Shown: positions 1 through 7,748, counted from the stretch's first letter. The stretch: DNA of 53,577 nucleotides from JBDTOX01 sp039933015 (GCA_039933015.1 JBDTOX010000102.1:1-53577); one strand, 5' to 3'. Translations and numbers: made by a program. The notes: generated from the sequence alone by a model not told the origin.

Positions 1-170
1 TCAAGCCCACGCACATGATCGGCGGTTACGCGCAGTTCAGCTACGGCTTCAACTATTACGGAACGATAGGCACCAACCGTGACGAGTTCGTCGTGGTGCG
101 CAAGATGAACAAGATCGATTGGCTGGATACGCCTGCAAACGCTGAGCAGGCAACTGCCCAAACCTCATAA
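1..170 (+). CDS. narG: Respiratory nitrate reductase alpha subunit, C-terminal fragment
   Basis: This is the 3' end of a gene that starts before the window. Frame 3 gives about 55 residues ending in TAA at 168-170, containing GGYAQFSYGFNYYG and NRDEFVVVRKM followed by DWLD, the conserved C-terminus of NarG. NarG is the molybdenum bis-MGD catalytic subunit of membrane-bound nitrate reductase and reduces nitrate to nitrite on the cytoplasmic side. narH starts 9 bp downstream, as in standard narGHJI operons. The Mo-cofactor and Fe-S regions lie outside the window, so activity cannot be judged. Confidence 0.93.
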   Translation, partial: KPTHMIGGYAQFSYGFNYYGTIGTNRDEFVVVRKMNKIDWLDTPANAEQATAQTS

Positions 171-179
171 GGAAAAATC

Positions 180-1703
180 ATGAAAATACGCGCTCAAATC
201 GGCATGGTGCTCAATCTTGACAAGTGCATTGGCTGTCATACCTGTTCCGTGACCTGCAAAAACGTCTGGACCAGTCGCCCGGGCATGGAGTACGCCTGGT
301 TCAACAACGTCGAGACCAAGCCCGGCATCGGTTACCCCAAGGAATGGGAAAACCAGGACAAGTGGAACGGTGGCTGGGTGCGCAAAGCCAACGGCAGCAT
401 TGAGCCGCGCCAAGGGGCAAGGTGGAAACTCTTGATGCGCATTTTTGCCAATCCCAACCTACCAGAGATCGACGACTACTACGAGCCCTTCACCTTCGAC
501 TATGCCCATCTGCATTCGGCTCCCGAAATGAAGGCGGCGCCCACCGCTCGCCCGCGCAGCCTGATCTCTGGCCAGCGCATGGAAAAAATAGAATGGGGGC
601 CGAACTGGGAAGAAATTCTGGGGGGTGAGTTCAGCAAGCGCTCAAAGGACAAGAACTTTGACGACATCCAGAAGGACATCTATGGGCAATTCGAAAACAC
701 CTTCATGATGTACCTGCCGCGTTTGTGCGAGCACTGCCTCAATCCGGCTTGTGTGGCGAGCTGTCCTTCAGGCTCGATCTACAAGCGCGAGGAAGACGGC
801 ATCGTGCTAATCGACCAAGACAAGTGCCGCGGCTGGCGCATGTGCGTCTCCGGTTGCCCGTACAAAAAGATCTATTACAACTGGAAATCGGGTAAGGCCG
901 AGAAGTGTATTTTCTGCTACCCACGCATAGAGGCAGGGCAGCCAACCGTGTGTTCGGAAACCTGTGTAGGCAGAATCCGTTACCTGGGTGTTCTGCTTTA
1001 TGACGCCGATCGTATCCAAGAAGCCGCTAGTGTCGAACATGACCGCGACCTGTATCAGGCACAGCTTGACATCTTCCTTGACCCGAACGATCCGAAGGTG
1101 ATCGAGCAGGCGCGCATCGACGGCATTCCTGACAACTGGATGGAGTCTGCTCGCAGGAGCCCGGTATACAAAATGGCGGTGGAATGGAAAGTTGCGCTGC
1201 CGCTGCATCCGGAATATCGCACCCTGCCCATGGTCTGGTATGTACCCCCGCTGTCACCCATCACCGCTGCGGCCAATGCCGGGCATGTAGGCATTAACGG
1301 CGAAATTCCAGACGTCAATCAACTGCGCATTCCGGTGAAATACCTGGCCAATCTGCTCACTGCCGGTGATACAGCGCCGGTGGTGCGTGCGCTTGAGCGC
1401 ATGCTGGCCATGCGCGCTTACCAGCGTGAAAAGCACGTTGATGGCCGCATCAACACCACGGCGCTGGCACAGGTGGGCATGACGCAGTTGGAGGTGGAAG
1501 ACATGTATAACGTGATGGCGATTGCCAACTATGAAGACCGCTTTGTGATACCCAGCACGCATCGCGAATATGCAGAAAATACCTTCGATGTGCGTGGCGG
1601 TTGCGGCTTTTCATTTGGCAACGGCTGCTCTGACGGCGCTAGCGAAACAAGCCTGTTCGGCGGTACCAAAAAGCGCACCATTCCCATCAAGGCGGAGGTT
1701 TAA
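180..1703 (+). CDS. narH: Nitrate reductase beta subunit NarH (Fe-S protein)
   Basis: NarH is the electron-transfer subunit that relays electrons from haem b of NarI to NarG. At 507 residues it matches the usual size of about 510. The first ferredoxin-type cluster is at Cys16, 19, 22 and 26; further groups are CEHCLNPAC..C and CIFC...CSETC. The third group reads CRGWRMC, where Trp replaces one Cys; this is the known NarH substitution that gives a [3Fe-4S] centre, so the protein looks intact. The ATG at 180 follows AAGGAAAAATC and lies 9 bp after narG. narJ begins 3 bp after the stop, so the genes are one transcript. Confidence 0.97.
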   Translation: MKIRAQIGMVLNLDKCIGCHTCSVTCKNVWTSRPGMEYAWFNNVETKPGIGYPKEWENQDKWNGGWVRKANGSIEPRQGARWKLLMRIFANPNLPEIDDYYEPFTFDYAHLHSAPEMKAAPTARPRSLISGQRMEKIEWGPNWEEILGGEFSKRSKDKNFDDIQKDIYGQFENTFMMYLPRLCEHCLNPACVASCPSGSIYKREEDGIVLIDQDKCRGWRMCVSGCPYKKIYYNWKSGKAEKCIFCYPRIEAGQPTVCSETCVGRIRYLGVLLYDADRIQEAASVEHDRDLYQAQLDIFLDPNDPKVIEQARIDGIPDNWMESARRSPVYKMAVEWKVALPLHPEYRTLPMVWYVPPLSPITAAANAGHVGINGEIPDVNQLRIPVKYLANLLTAGDTAPVVRALERMLAMRAYQREKHVDGRINTTALAQVGMTQLEVEDMYNVMAIANYEDRFVIPSTHREYAENTFDVRGGCGFSFGNGCSDGASETSLFGGTKKRTIPIKAEV

Positions 1704-1706
1704 TCC

Positions 1707-2396
1707 ATGGCAGCAAAACCTAAAAGTGCATCCTTGAGCCTGCGCGTATTTGCGCGCTTGCTGTCGTATCCCGATAGCGAGCTTCGCGAATTCTTGCCTG
1801 CCATGCGCGATGTATTACACAGCGAAGCCGCTGTTACCCATGACAGGCTGGGTGAACTTGATACCCTGATTGAATGGTTGATGGTCACTGAAGCGCTCGA
1901 AATTGAAGCCAATTATGTGCAGTTGTTTGACCATGGCCGCGCGACCTCTTTGCACTTATTTGAGCATGTGCATGGTGATTCGCGCGATCGTGGCCCCGCC
2001 ATGGTTGATTTGGGGCAAACCTATGAGAAGGCGGGATTGTATCTGGAGCTGGGCGAGCTGCCCGACTACCTGCCCGCTGTGCTGGAATTTGTTTCTACCC
2101 AGCCGCCTGCCGAGGCTAGGGCGTTTCTGAGCGAGATGGCGCATATATTCAACGCGATTTTCAACGCCTTGCAGCAACGCCAGAGCCCTTATGCCACCAT
2201 CACTGGTGCTTTGCTGGAGTTGGCTGGTGAAAAAGTGCAAGCCGTCAAGCTGACACCGGAAGAGCCGCTGGATAGCACTTGGGAAGAGCCCGTCGTATTT
2301 GATGGCTGCTCATCAAAAGGCCAGGCCAAACCTGATCAACCGCAACCCATCAATATCATTCCTAAAGACAGTTCTTCTAAAGGAGCAACTTTATGA
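1707..2396 (+). CDS. narJ: Nitrate reductase assembly chaperone NarJ
   Basis: NarJ is the cytoplasmic TorD/NarJ-type chaperone that binds apo-NarG and coordinates molybdenum-cofactor insertion and membrane docking. The 229-residue all-helical protein begins with RVFARLLSYPDSELREFLP and carries the family pattern YVQLFDHGRATSLHLFEHVHG followed by RGPAMVDL at roughly residues 70-100. Its final 30 residues are polar and low-complexity, as in homologues. It starts 3 bp after narH and overlaps narI by the ATGA at 2393-2396, which indicates translational coupling. Confidence 0.95.
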   Translation: MAAKPKSASLSLRVFARLLSYPDSELREFLPAMRDVLHSEAAVTHDRLGELDTLIEWLMVTEALEIEANYVQLFDHGRATSLHLFEHVHGDSRDRGPAMVDLGQTYEKAGLYLELGELPDYLPAVLEFVSTQPPAEARAFLSEMAHIFNAIFNALQQRQSPYATITGALLELAGEKVQAVKLTPEEPLDSTWEEPVVFDGCSSKGQAKPDQPQPINIIPKDSSSKGATL

Positions 2397-3127
2397 GCGC
2401 CTTACACAACTTCATGTTTGGTTATTATCCATATATCTGTCTGACGGTATTTTTTCTGGGCAGCCTGATACGCTTTGACCGCGATCAGTACACCTGGAAA
2501 AGCGACTCATCGCAGATGCTACGTGCTGGCACATTGAGATGGGGCAGCAACCTGTTTCACATCGGCGTGTTGTTCCTGTTCTTCGGTCACTTCGCCGGGT
2601 TGCTGACGCCGCACTTCATTTACGAGCATTTCATCAGCGCGCCCGACAAGCAAATGGTCGCCATTGTATCGGGAGGTATTGCGGGGTCGCTGTGCTTCAT
2701 CGGGTTGAGCCTGCTGCTGTACCGCCGCCTGTTCGACGTTCGCATTCGCGCCAACAGCCAGCCGATGGATATTGCCATCCTGGTTCTGCTTTGGCTGCAA
2801 TTGACGCTGGGTCTGATGACCTTGCCTTTGTCATTGCATCACTCCGATGGCAGCGCAATGATAGCCTTGGGTGAGTGGGCGCAACGGATCGTTACTTTCC
2901 GCCCTGATGCCGCCGTGCAAATTATCGCCGTGGAATGGGTCTATAAGGCGCATCTAATACTGGGCATGACCATCTTTTTGCTGTTTCCATTCAGTCGCCT
3001 GGTCCACGTGTGGAGCGGCTTCGCATCGTTGGGCTACCTTATCCGACCATACCAGGTTGTGCGTAGCCGCCGCCTCAACATACCGTCCGGTCACAATCTT
3101 CCGCCCAAATCAGACGCTAACGTTTAA
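2393..3127 (+). CDS. narI: Nitrate reductase gamma subunit NarI (cytochrome b)
   Basis: NarI is the membrane di-haem cytochrome b that oxidises quinol and passes electrons to NarH. The 244-residue protein has five hydrophobic segments (about residues 5-25, 50-72, 87-110, 126-148 and 180-205). Histidines suitable as haem ligands occur in HIGVLFLFFGHFAG and in KAHLILGM..LVHVWSG, as in the family. A ribosome site AAAGGAGC lies just before the ATG at 2393. The start codon overlaps the narJ stop. The tail ends with RSRRLNIPSGHNLPPKSD. Confidence 0.95.
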   Translation: MSALHNFMFGYYPYICLTVFFLGSLIRFDRDQYTWKSDSSQMLRAGTLRWGSNLFHIGVLFLFFGHFAGLLTPHFIYEHFISAPDKQMVAIVSGGIAGSLCFIGLSLLLYRRLFDVRIRANSQPMDIAILVLLWLQLTLGLMTLPLSLHHSDGSAMIALGEWAQRIVTFRPDAAVQIIAVEWVYKAHLILGMTIFLLFPFSRLVHVWSGFASLGYLIRPYQVVRSRRLNIPSGHNLPPKSDANV

Positions 3128-3139
3128 GGAACACGATCC

Positions 3140-3931
3140 ATGACTAACGACACCTTGATAGCCTCGGCCATTGCCCGTATTAACGGCGTAGCCCTGAACA
3201 CGGCGGATGAAGAACTCACGCCCGAGGCATTGCGCCAGCGCGCCTGCACTGAACTGCTACGTCAGGCCGCACAAAAAGCAGGTTTGCTGGATAGAGATGA
3301 TGCGCCAACGATGGATGGTGTGATCGGCGAGGCCGCCTCCAATGCCATTGATGCACTGCTGGAGCAATCCCTCACTGTGCCAGAACCTTCGGAAGAAGCG
3401 TGCCGTCGTCACCATGCTGCACACCAAAGCACCTATAGCACAGGCGAGAGAGTGCGCGTGCGCCACATTTTGTTTGCAGTCACGCCTGGCGTTGATGTGG
3501 TAGCCTTGCGCAACCGGGCAGAGACGAGCTTGCTCGATGTGCGCTGCCATGATGGTGCTGCCAGCAATGAAGTTTTTGCCGATACCGCGCGCAAGCTCTC
3601 CAACTGCCCCAGTGGTGAGCAAGGCGGCGACCTGGGTTGGCTGACGGCTGATGATTGCGCGCCAGAATTTGCGCGTGAGCTGTTTGGCCATGCAGAAGTG
3701 GGTGTGTTGCCGCGTCTGGTGCATAGCCGCTTTGGCCTGCATGTGGTGGAAGTGCTGGAGCGTGAGCCCGGCATGCCTCAGGGTTTTGAAGCTGTCAGTG
3801 GTGCGGTTATGATGTCGCTACGGCAGCAGACCTTTGTGACGGCACTGCGCCAATACCTGCGCTTGCTGGCTGGTAAGGCCGCGGTGGAGGGTGTGGAACT
3901 TGATGCAGCCGACACGCCGCTGGTGCAGTAA
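3140..3931 (+). CDS. PpiC/parvulin-type peptidyl-prolyl isomerase of the nar operon
   Basis: This 263-residue protein has a helical N-terminal half (residues 20-100, resembling the NifM/SurA chaperone region) and a parvulin PpiC domain at about residues 105-215. Visible motifs are VRHILFAV, the conserved GGDLGWL, and SRFGLHVVEVLERE. There is no signal peptide, so it should act in the cytoplasm. It starts 12 bp after narI, and isomerases of this type commonly follow narGHJI in betaproteobacteria, which suggests a role in maturation of the reductase; the client is an inference. Its 3' part is the source of the decayed copy at 4413-4510. Confidence 0.88.
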   Translation: MTNDTLIASAIARINGVALNTADEELTPEALRQRACTELLRQAAQKAGLLDRDDAPTMDGVIGEAASNAIDALLEQSLTVPEPSEEACRRHHAAHQSTYSTGERVRVRHILFAVTPGVDVVALRNRAETSLLDVRCHDGAASNEVFADTARKLSNCPSGEQGGDLGWLTADDCAPEFARELFGHAEVGVLPRLVHSRFGLHVVEVLEREPGMPQGFEAVSGAVMMSLRQQTFVTALRQYLRLLAGKAAVEGVELDAADTPLVQ

Positions 3932-3971
3932 GCGTAAATTTTTGAACTTTGATGACATTAGGAGTATAGAA

Positions 3972-4409
3972 GTGGCAACACAACAACATGCGGGTGCAGC
4001 AACCATGAACATTTCGAGCTTTGATGACCTGTTGTGCGCCGCGCGTGAGCAGCCAGAGCCGCAGCGGATGCTGTTCGTTTTTGCCAATGCCGTGCTGCCC
4101 GATGACAGTACACCCGAGCAGCGCGCCCGCTACGAGTCTGGACAAGGTGGTGCGCTGACGCCGCTGATGTCGGTCGATAAGGTTCCCGAAGAGCTGAGCA
4201 CTTTCGCCGCACTGGTGGAAGAGTCGCACCACTTCGGGCAAGACTGGACCATCGTATTTGTGGCCAGCCTGTCCGGGCGCGAGGGCAAGGAGCCGACGAG
4301 CGAAGAAGCCGACCTGGCGCTACAACGTATGATTGAGTCCATCAATACCGGCGTGTTCGGCTCGTTTATTCCATTCAACCGGGATGGCCAGATCATCCTG
4401 TTTAACTAA
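3972..4409 (+). CDS. Conserved small protein downstream of the nar operon
   Basis: This 145-residue cytoplasmic protein is of unknown role. The GTG start at 3972 is preferred because AGGAG lies 8 bases upstream (3960-3964) and because it avoids overlapping the isomerase gene; a longer ATG reading would start at 3891 inside that gene. The sequence contains FDDLLCAAREQPEPQRMLFVF, a central SVDKVPEELSTFAALVEES and a C-terminal SFIPFNRDGQIILFN. I recall relatives being labelled 'ribonucleotide reductase subunit alpha' in betaproteobacteria, but no radical-enzyme motif is visible and the size is far too small. The position suggests co-transcription with nar genes. Confidence 0.8.
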   Translation: MATQQHAGAATMNISSFDDLLCAAREQPEPQRMLFVFANAVLPDDSTPEQRARYESGQGGALTPLMSVDKVPEELSTFAALVEESHHFGQDWTIVFVASLSGREGKEPTSEEADLALQRMIESINTGVFGSFIPFNRDGQIILFN

Positions 4410-4412
4410 GTC

Positions 4413-4510
4413 TGCGTGAGCTGTTTGACCTGCATGTGGTGGAAGTGCCGGAGCCTTGGTGCAGCCCAGCATTTTGAAGCTGTCATTGGCGTGCTGACAC
4501 TGGCATGATG
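4413..4510 (+). pseudogene. Decayed partial copy of the prolyl isomerase gene
   Basis: Three blocks match the 3' part of the isomerase gene in the same order. GCGTGAGCTGTTTG at 4414-4427 matches 3673-3686, CCTGCATGTGGTGGAAGTG at 4429-4447 matches 3736-3754, and TTTTGAAGCTGTCA at 4472-4485 matches 3784-3797. Between the first two blocks about 50 bp present in the parent are missing; the parent carries TTTGGCC at both breakpoints, so a deletion between short direct repeats explains the join. There is no open frame. It indicates an old tandem duplication that has decayed. Confidence 0.75.
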
Positions 4511-4535
4511 CGTTTTTTGAAGCAAGGTCACTAAC

Positions 4536-4901
4536 ATGAAAAATGGATACATCAACACAGCCCTTTTGGCGCCCTTCTGTCTTATGCTGCTATTGGATGG
4601 CTGTGGTGGCGGCAAGCTTTGGCCATTCGGTGAAGATCAGGCACAAGGCCGCTCAAACGCACCAGCAAATTCGACCGAATACCAGTGTAACGGTGGCAAG
4701 AAGTTCTATGTGAGGATGCTAGATAAGGGCAACACCGCCTGGCTCATCCTGCCTGACAGGGAAGTATCCCTTGCAAAAGCTGCCTCTGGCTCTGCGGCAC
4801 GCTACAGCAATGGCATTTCTACGCTTAGTATGAGTGGGGACGAGGCGACACTAGATGTGAGCCCTGCGGTATCTCTGACTGACTGTAAGGCCCGCAAGTG
4901 A
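4536..4901 (+). CDS. Small putative lipoprotein
   Basis: This 121-residue predicted secreted protein has an N-terminal signal segment (residues 9-21 hydrophobic) and a Cys at residue 23 in the context LLDGC, an imperfect lipobox. The mature part is polar with two further Cys (YQCNGGKKFYVR and DCKARK), which could form a disulfide. The region around FYVRMLDKGNTAWLILPDREVSL resembles MliC-type lysozyme-inhibitor lipoproteins (YQC.....F.V.Y...A.L..), but the match is partial and the function is not established. It lies after the decayed isomerase copy and ends at the hup terminator. Confidence 0.72.
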   Translation: MKNGYINTALLAPFCLMLLLDGCGGGKLWPFGEDQAQGRSNAPANSTEYQCNGGKKFYVRMLDKGNTAWLILPDREVSLAKAASGSAARYSNGISTLSMSGDEATLDVSPAVSLTDCKARK

Positions 4902-4904
4902 AAA

Positions 4905-4923
4905 CGCCAGCGCGAAGCTGGCG
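4905..4923 (-). terminator. Rho-independent terminator of the HU gene
   Basis: CGCCAGC (4905-4911) and GCTGGCG (4917-4923) form a perfect 7-bp stem with a 5-base loop. Read on the minus strand it is followed by TTTT, the complement of 4901-4904. It therefore ends transcription of the leftward HU gene and may also stop the rightward lipoprotein transcript less efficiently. Confidence 0.8.
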
Positions 4924-4948
4924 TGGACGCGGACTAATTTTGATTCGA

Positions 4949-5221
4949 TTAGTTTAAAGCGTCTTTAAGCGACTTGCCTGCGCGGAAACCAGGAGCTTTG
5001 CGTGCAGCAATTTTCAGCTCATTACCTGTCTGTGGATTGCGGCCTGTGCGTGCTGCACGTTCGCTCACAGTAAAAGTGCCAAACCCAATCAAGGTAACAG
5101 TATCGCCAGCCTTAAGTGCGGCGGTGACACTTGCGGTAAATGCATCGATAACTTTGCCAGCGGCTGCTTTAGAAATACCAGCTTCTGTCGCGACTTGTTC
5201 GATCAGTTCTTGTTTGTTCAT
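4949..5221 (-). CDS. hupB: DNA-binding protein HU
   Basis: HU is a histone-like dimeric protein that bends and compacts DNA. It has the standard 90 residues, starting MNKQELIEQVA, with the HU signature GFGTFTVSERAARTGRNPQTG around residues 46-66 and the Lys-rich C-terminus. The ATG is at 5221. The leader just upstream contains TCTCCT rather than a Shine-Dalgarno sequence, so initiation is not through a standard ribosome site; HU is an abundant protein, so this is mildly odd. The gene is monocistronic with its own terminator at 4905-4923. Confidence 0.97.
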   Translation of the reverse strand: MNKQELIEQVATEAGISKAAAGKVIDAFTASVTAALKAGDTVTLIGFGTFTVSERAARTGRNPQTGNELKIAARKAPGFRAGKSLKDALN

Positions 5222-5568
5222 TTAGGAGATCATTCTCAAATGTTGTGGGAATGGCTATCTTAACCTAGTCTTTGGCCGGTGGTGAACTAGCTTAATAACA
5301 AATGGCCCGATTTTTTATCCATTTTGCCTGGTGTGGAAAATCAGCTAGGCGAGACCATGCCTGCGCTAGTAATTGCGGGGTGATGATCGTGTTGAGGCAT
5401 TCCTACTGCGCAGTGCCCGGAATGCGACATCATGTATAGTGATTTTATGCGGGGTGACGTTAACATTGAGGGCGTTATACAAAGGAAGTTATTCTTTGTC
5501 GCCGATGACTCATTCATACAAGTCCAGGTTTGCTTAATGAATGTTTATATTCAGATAAGGATTTAATC
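5222..5568. other. Intergenic region between divergent HU and membrane-protein genes
   Basis: These 347 bp hold the promoters of two divergent genes. No coding frame, tRNA or strong repeat was seen. TATAGTGATTTTAT around 5435-5449 could serve as a rightward -10 region, but no convincing paired -35 was identified. Confidence 0.5.
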
Positions 5569-6255
5569 ATGGGAAATTTGTTGACTGGCTATAAGGCAGA
5601 AGTTGAATTACTTGGTGACCGTCTGGATCAGGCAGTCTTGTTGGCAGGTAAGCAGTTAAACGATGTTGTAGAGCGGGCGAGCAGCCAGTTGGATGAGCGC
5701 ATCACACAGGTTAGCGACGAATTGCATGACCAGCGTAAGCTCACTAAATCCGATATTGAAGAGCTGATTGACTACGCGACCATAAGTTTTGGTAAGGTCT
5801 TGGACCAGCGTATTGAGAAGCTGCGTGTAGAAACGTCCGAGGTAATTTCTGACAAGATCAACCAGGTGAGAACAGAGCTAACCGAAGCTGCCAGTGAACA
5901 AAAGCGTAATGTTTTAAGGAATACCGTTATTGCAGTTGGCGCTTCCATCATTGTCGGTGTGGTTTCGCTCTATTACAAAAAATATCTGCACGGTGATGTT
6001 GATCTGATCGATATATTCCGTTCGTCCTTGCTAGCGCTTACTGTGGGGTATGCCCTTTGGCTTATCTTCAAGCAACTGGGGGCATATTTACAATCTAGCA
6101 GATTGAAACGAAATGCCGTGATGGTTGGGCTTAAATATTTTGACGTGCTACGCCCTAAAGGTGCCGGATGGCAGTTCTTGGGGCTGCTGCTGATTATTGT
6201 CATATGGGCGGCAGCAACATTCACCCCGGTATTTCAAACCTTGATCGGCAGGTGA
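5569..6255 (+). CDS. Coiled-coil inner-membrane protein of unknown function
   Basis: This 228-residue protein was not recognised. The ATG at 5569 is chosen because TAAGG (5556-5560) lies 8 bases upstream; an in-frame ATG at 5530 has no ribosome site. Residues 5-115 are charged and heptad-like (repeated LDERI, LDQRIEKL), predicting a coiled coil. Three hydrophobic segments follow at about residues 120-140, 148-170 and 200-220. The layout, a soluble coiled coil followed by membrane hairpins, suggests a scaffold or sensor anchored in the inner membrane, but nothing ties it to a pathway. Confidence 0.75.
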   Translation: MGNLLTGYKAEVELLGDRLDQAVLLAGKQLNDVVERASSQLDERITQVSDELHDQRKLTKSDIEELIDYATISFGKVLDQRIEKLRVETSEVISDKINQVRTELTEAASEQKRNVLRNTVIAVGASIIVGVVSLYYKKYLHGDVDLIDIFRSSLLALTVGYALWLIFKQLGAYLQSSRLKRNAVMVGLKYFDVLRPKGAGWQFLGLLLIIVIWAAATFTPVFQTLIGR

Positions 6256-6311
6256 AATGGGCTGGCGCGCGCAACGGGATGGAAATGAATTTTTTCAATC
6301 TTTGCGCTGTT

Positions 6312-6467
6312 CTAATTCTTGTGCTCCTCTGCCTTGTCCTGGATTTTTTCACCACCGCGTTCTATATCCTTACCTGCGCCCTGAATAGTGTTGCAGCCGG
6401 TTACTGAGCCCAATAGGCCGATTAGAAATATTGATGCCAACACTGATGTGAATATTGTCTTAAACAT
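6312..6467 (-). CDS. Entericidin A/B family small lipoprotein
   Basis: This 51-residue reading frame runs from ATG at 6467 to TAG at 6312. It begins MFKTIFTSVLASIFLIGLLG, has a lipobox ending VTGC with Cys25, and continues with NTIQGAGKDIERGGEKIQ, the highly conserved entericidin signature. Entericidins are small cell-envelope lipoproteins linked to stress or stationary-phase responses; in E. coli EcnA and EcnB form an antidote/toxin pair, but most proteobacteria have one copy of unclear role. A strong ribosome site, AGGGGGT, lies about 7 bases upstream. Rightward frames overlapping it are shadows. Confidence 0.9.
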   Translation of the reverse strand: MFKTIFTSVLASIFLIGLLGSVTGCNTIQGAGKDIERGGEKIQDKAEEHKN

Positions 6468-6652
6468 AATAGACCCCCTATAACACATATTTCAGAATGG
6501 ACCCATGTTGAGAGTCCAGCTAGATGGCTTGGTAAGACATATTTCCGAAGTAATACTACGCCCTTATTCACTAATCTGCTGATAGAAGTGTTGAAGCCTT
6601 GCGTGTCCATCGCTATGCCACGTCGCCATGTTCTCATGTGTAACTGGGGCAG

Positions 6653-6658
6653 TATAAT
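6653..6658 (+). promoter_or_regulatory. Candidate -10 element for yjbQ
   Basis: A perfect TATAAT lies 40 bp before the yjbQ start. The -35 region about 17 bases upstream (near 6630) does not match TTGACA well, so this is a -10-only prediction. Confidence 0.45.
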
Positions 6659-6697
6659 CGGCAGCTGTCAAACGCGTTATCTCAGAATGGGGCATGT

Positions 6698-7117
6698 ATG
6701 AAAAGTTATCGTAAGGAACTCTGGTTTAACCCACCCACCCGTGTCGCTTTTATCAATATCACCTCGCAGGTGCGGGAGTGTTTACGCGAAAGCGGTGTGC
6801 GTGAAGGTTTCGCGCTCGTGAATGCCATGCACATTACCGCCAGCGTATTCATTAATGACGATGAGTCGGGATTACATCACGATTACACGCAATGGCTGGA
6901 AAGATTGGCGCCGCATGAGCCGATTCGTAATTACCGCCACAATGATACTGGCGAAGACAATGCGGACGCGCACATGAAGCGTCAGGTGATGGGGCGTGAA
7001 GTCGTGGTCGCCATCACCGAGGGCCAGCTGGATTTTGGCCCGTGGGAACAGATTTTTTATGGTGAATTTGATGGCCGCCGCAAGAAACGGGTGCTGGTAA
7101 AGATTATTGGCGAATAA
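6698..7117 (+). CDS. yjbQ: YjbQ/UPF0047 family protein
   Basis: This is a 139-residue member of the UPF0047/YjbQ family, small trimeric cytoplasmic proteins reported to have weak thiamin-phosphate-synthase-like activity; the physiological role is unsettled. Visible family motifs are ITSQVRECL near the N-terminus, the NAMHITASVFINDDE block with a conserved His at about residue 47, HHDYTQWL, and the C-terminal ITEGQLDFGPWEQIFYGEFDG. The length is normal. It is convergent with the CBS protein gene across two hairpins at 7125-7198. Confidence 0.9.
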   Translation: MKSYRKELWFNPPTRVAFINITSQVRECLRESGVREGFALVNAMHITASVFINDDESGLHHDYTQWLERLAPHEPIRNYRHNDTGEDNADAHMKRQVMGREVVVAITEGQLDFGPWEQIFYGEFDGRRKKRVLVKIIGE

Positions 7118-7124
7118 ATTAATC

Positions 7125-7198
7125 GGCTGCGCTCGCAGCCATCGATAGAGAATCCGTGCAGGCAGCCAAGGTATTGAACTGAGTGTGCCTTGGCTGCC
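7125..7198. terminator. Two adjacent hairpins between convergent genes
   Basis: The first is GGCTGCG (7125-7131), a CT loop, then CGCAGCC (7134-7140). The second is GGCAGCCAAGG (7161-7171) paired with CCTTGGCTGCC (7188-7198), an 11-bp perfect stem. Neither has a clear T-tract. They sit between the stops of yjbQ and the CBS gene and probably act as a bidirectional termination or transcript-stabilising structure. Confidence 0.6.
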
Positions 7199-7204
7199 AA
7201 GTCG

Positions 7205-7633
7205 CTAGCTTTGAATGTAGCTTTCCAATTGTTCAATTAAAAACTGCTGATAGGCAATAGTTTCTTTTACCAGGTCGCCAATCGATAGCACGCCAACCAC
7301 CTTGCCATTTTCCACCACCGGAAGATGGCGTACGCGTTTGCCAGATATCAGGTTCATACAGTCATCCATCATATTATCCGGAGATACCGTAATAGTGGCA
7401 GTAGACATAACGTCTCTTACAGGGGTGGTGCGTGAGGTTCTGCCTTTAAGCGCTACTTCACGCGCATAGTCGCGTTCAGAGAAAATTCCCACGAGGTGTT
7501 CATCTTCCAGCACGATCAAGGCACCGATACGATTCTCGGCCATTATCAGCAGTGCATCATAAACTGCGCTTGCAGGAGCAATCGAAAATACGTAATTGCC
7601 TTTATCTTCTAATAATTGCCGAACGGTTTTCAT
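7205..7633 (-). CDS. CBS-domain pair protein
   Basis: This 142-residue cytoplasmic protein consists of two tandem CBS domains (about residues 7-62 and 74-130). Motifs include ENRIGALIVLEDEHLVGIFSERDYAR and RVRHLPVVENGKVVGVLSIGDLV. Stand-alone CBS pairs bind adenine nucleotides and act as energy or redox sensors; the partner here is unknown. The ATG at 7633 has GGAG at a suitable distance on the minus strand. Confidence 0.9.
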   Translation of the reverse strand: MKTVRQLLEDKGNYVFSIAPASAVYDALLIMAENRIGALIVLEDEHLVGIFSERDYAREVALKGRTSRTTPVRDVMSTATITVSPDNMMDDCMNLISGKRVRHLPVVENGKVVGVLSIGDLVKETIAYQQFLIEQLESYIQS

Positions 7634-7710
7634 GTGATTCTCCTCAATAATTTTTATGCTGCTTTTGGAAAATATACACCTTTAAACACCGTCGTTAAAT
7701 ACTAACATTA

Positions 7711-7747
7711 TTGACATAGTAAGCCGGCTAACTATAATGTGGCTAAC
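7711..7747 (+). promoter_or_regulatory. Consensus promoter with repeats at the MarR gene
   Basis: TTGACA (7711-7716) and TATAAT (7733-7738) are perfect sigma-70 boxes separated by 16 bp. Between and just after them are the palindrome AGCCGGCT (7722-7729) and two direct GGCTAAC repeats (7726-7732 and 7741-7747, 15 bp apart), a plausible autoregulatory operator. The -10 overlaps the upstream ATG at 7737, so translation must start downstream of it. Confidence 0.7.
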
Positions 7748-7748
7748 C

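Noticed and set aside
6168..6407. Rightward 79-codon open frame with a hydrophobic peptide
   Set aside because: It overlaps the end of the coiled-coil membrane protein gene and lies opposite the entericidin-like gene, which has a lipobox, conserved tail and strong ribosome site.
6422..6637. Leftward 71-codon open frame upstream of the entericidin-like gene
   Set aside because: It overlaps the start of the entericidin-like gene in another frame, has no family motif, and the peptide has no plausible domain.
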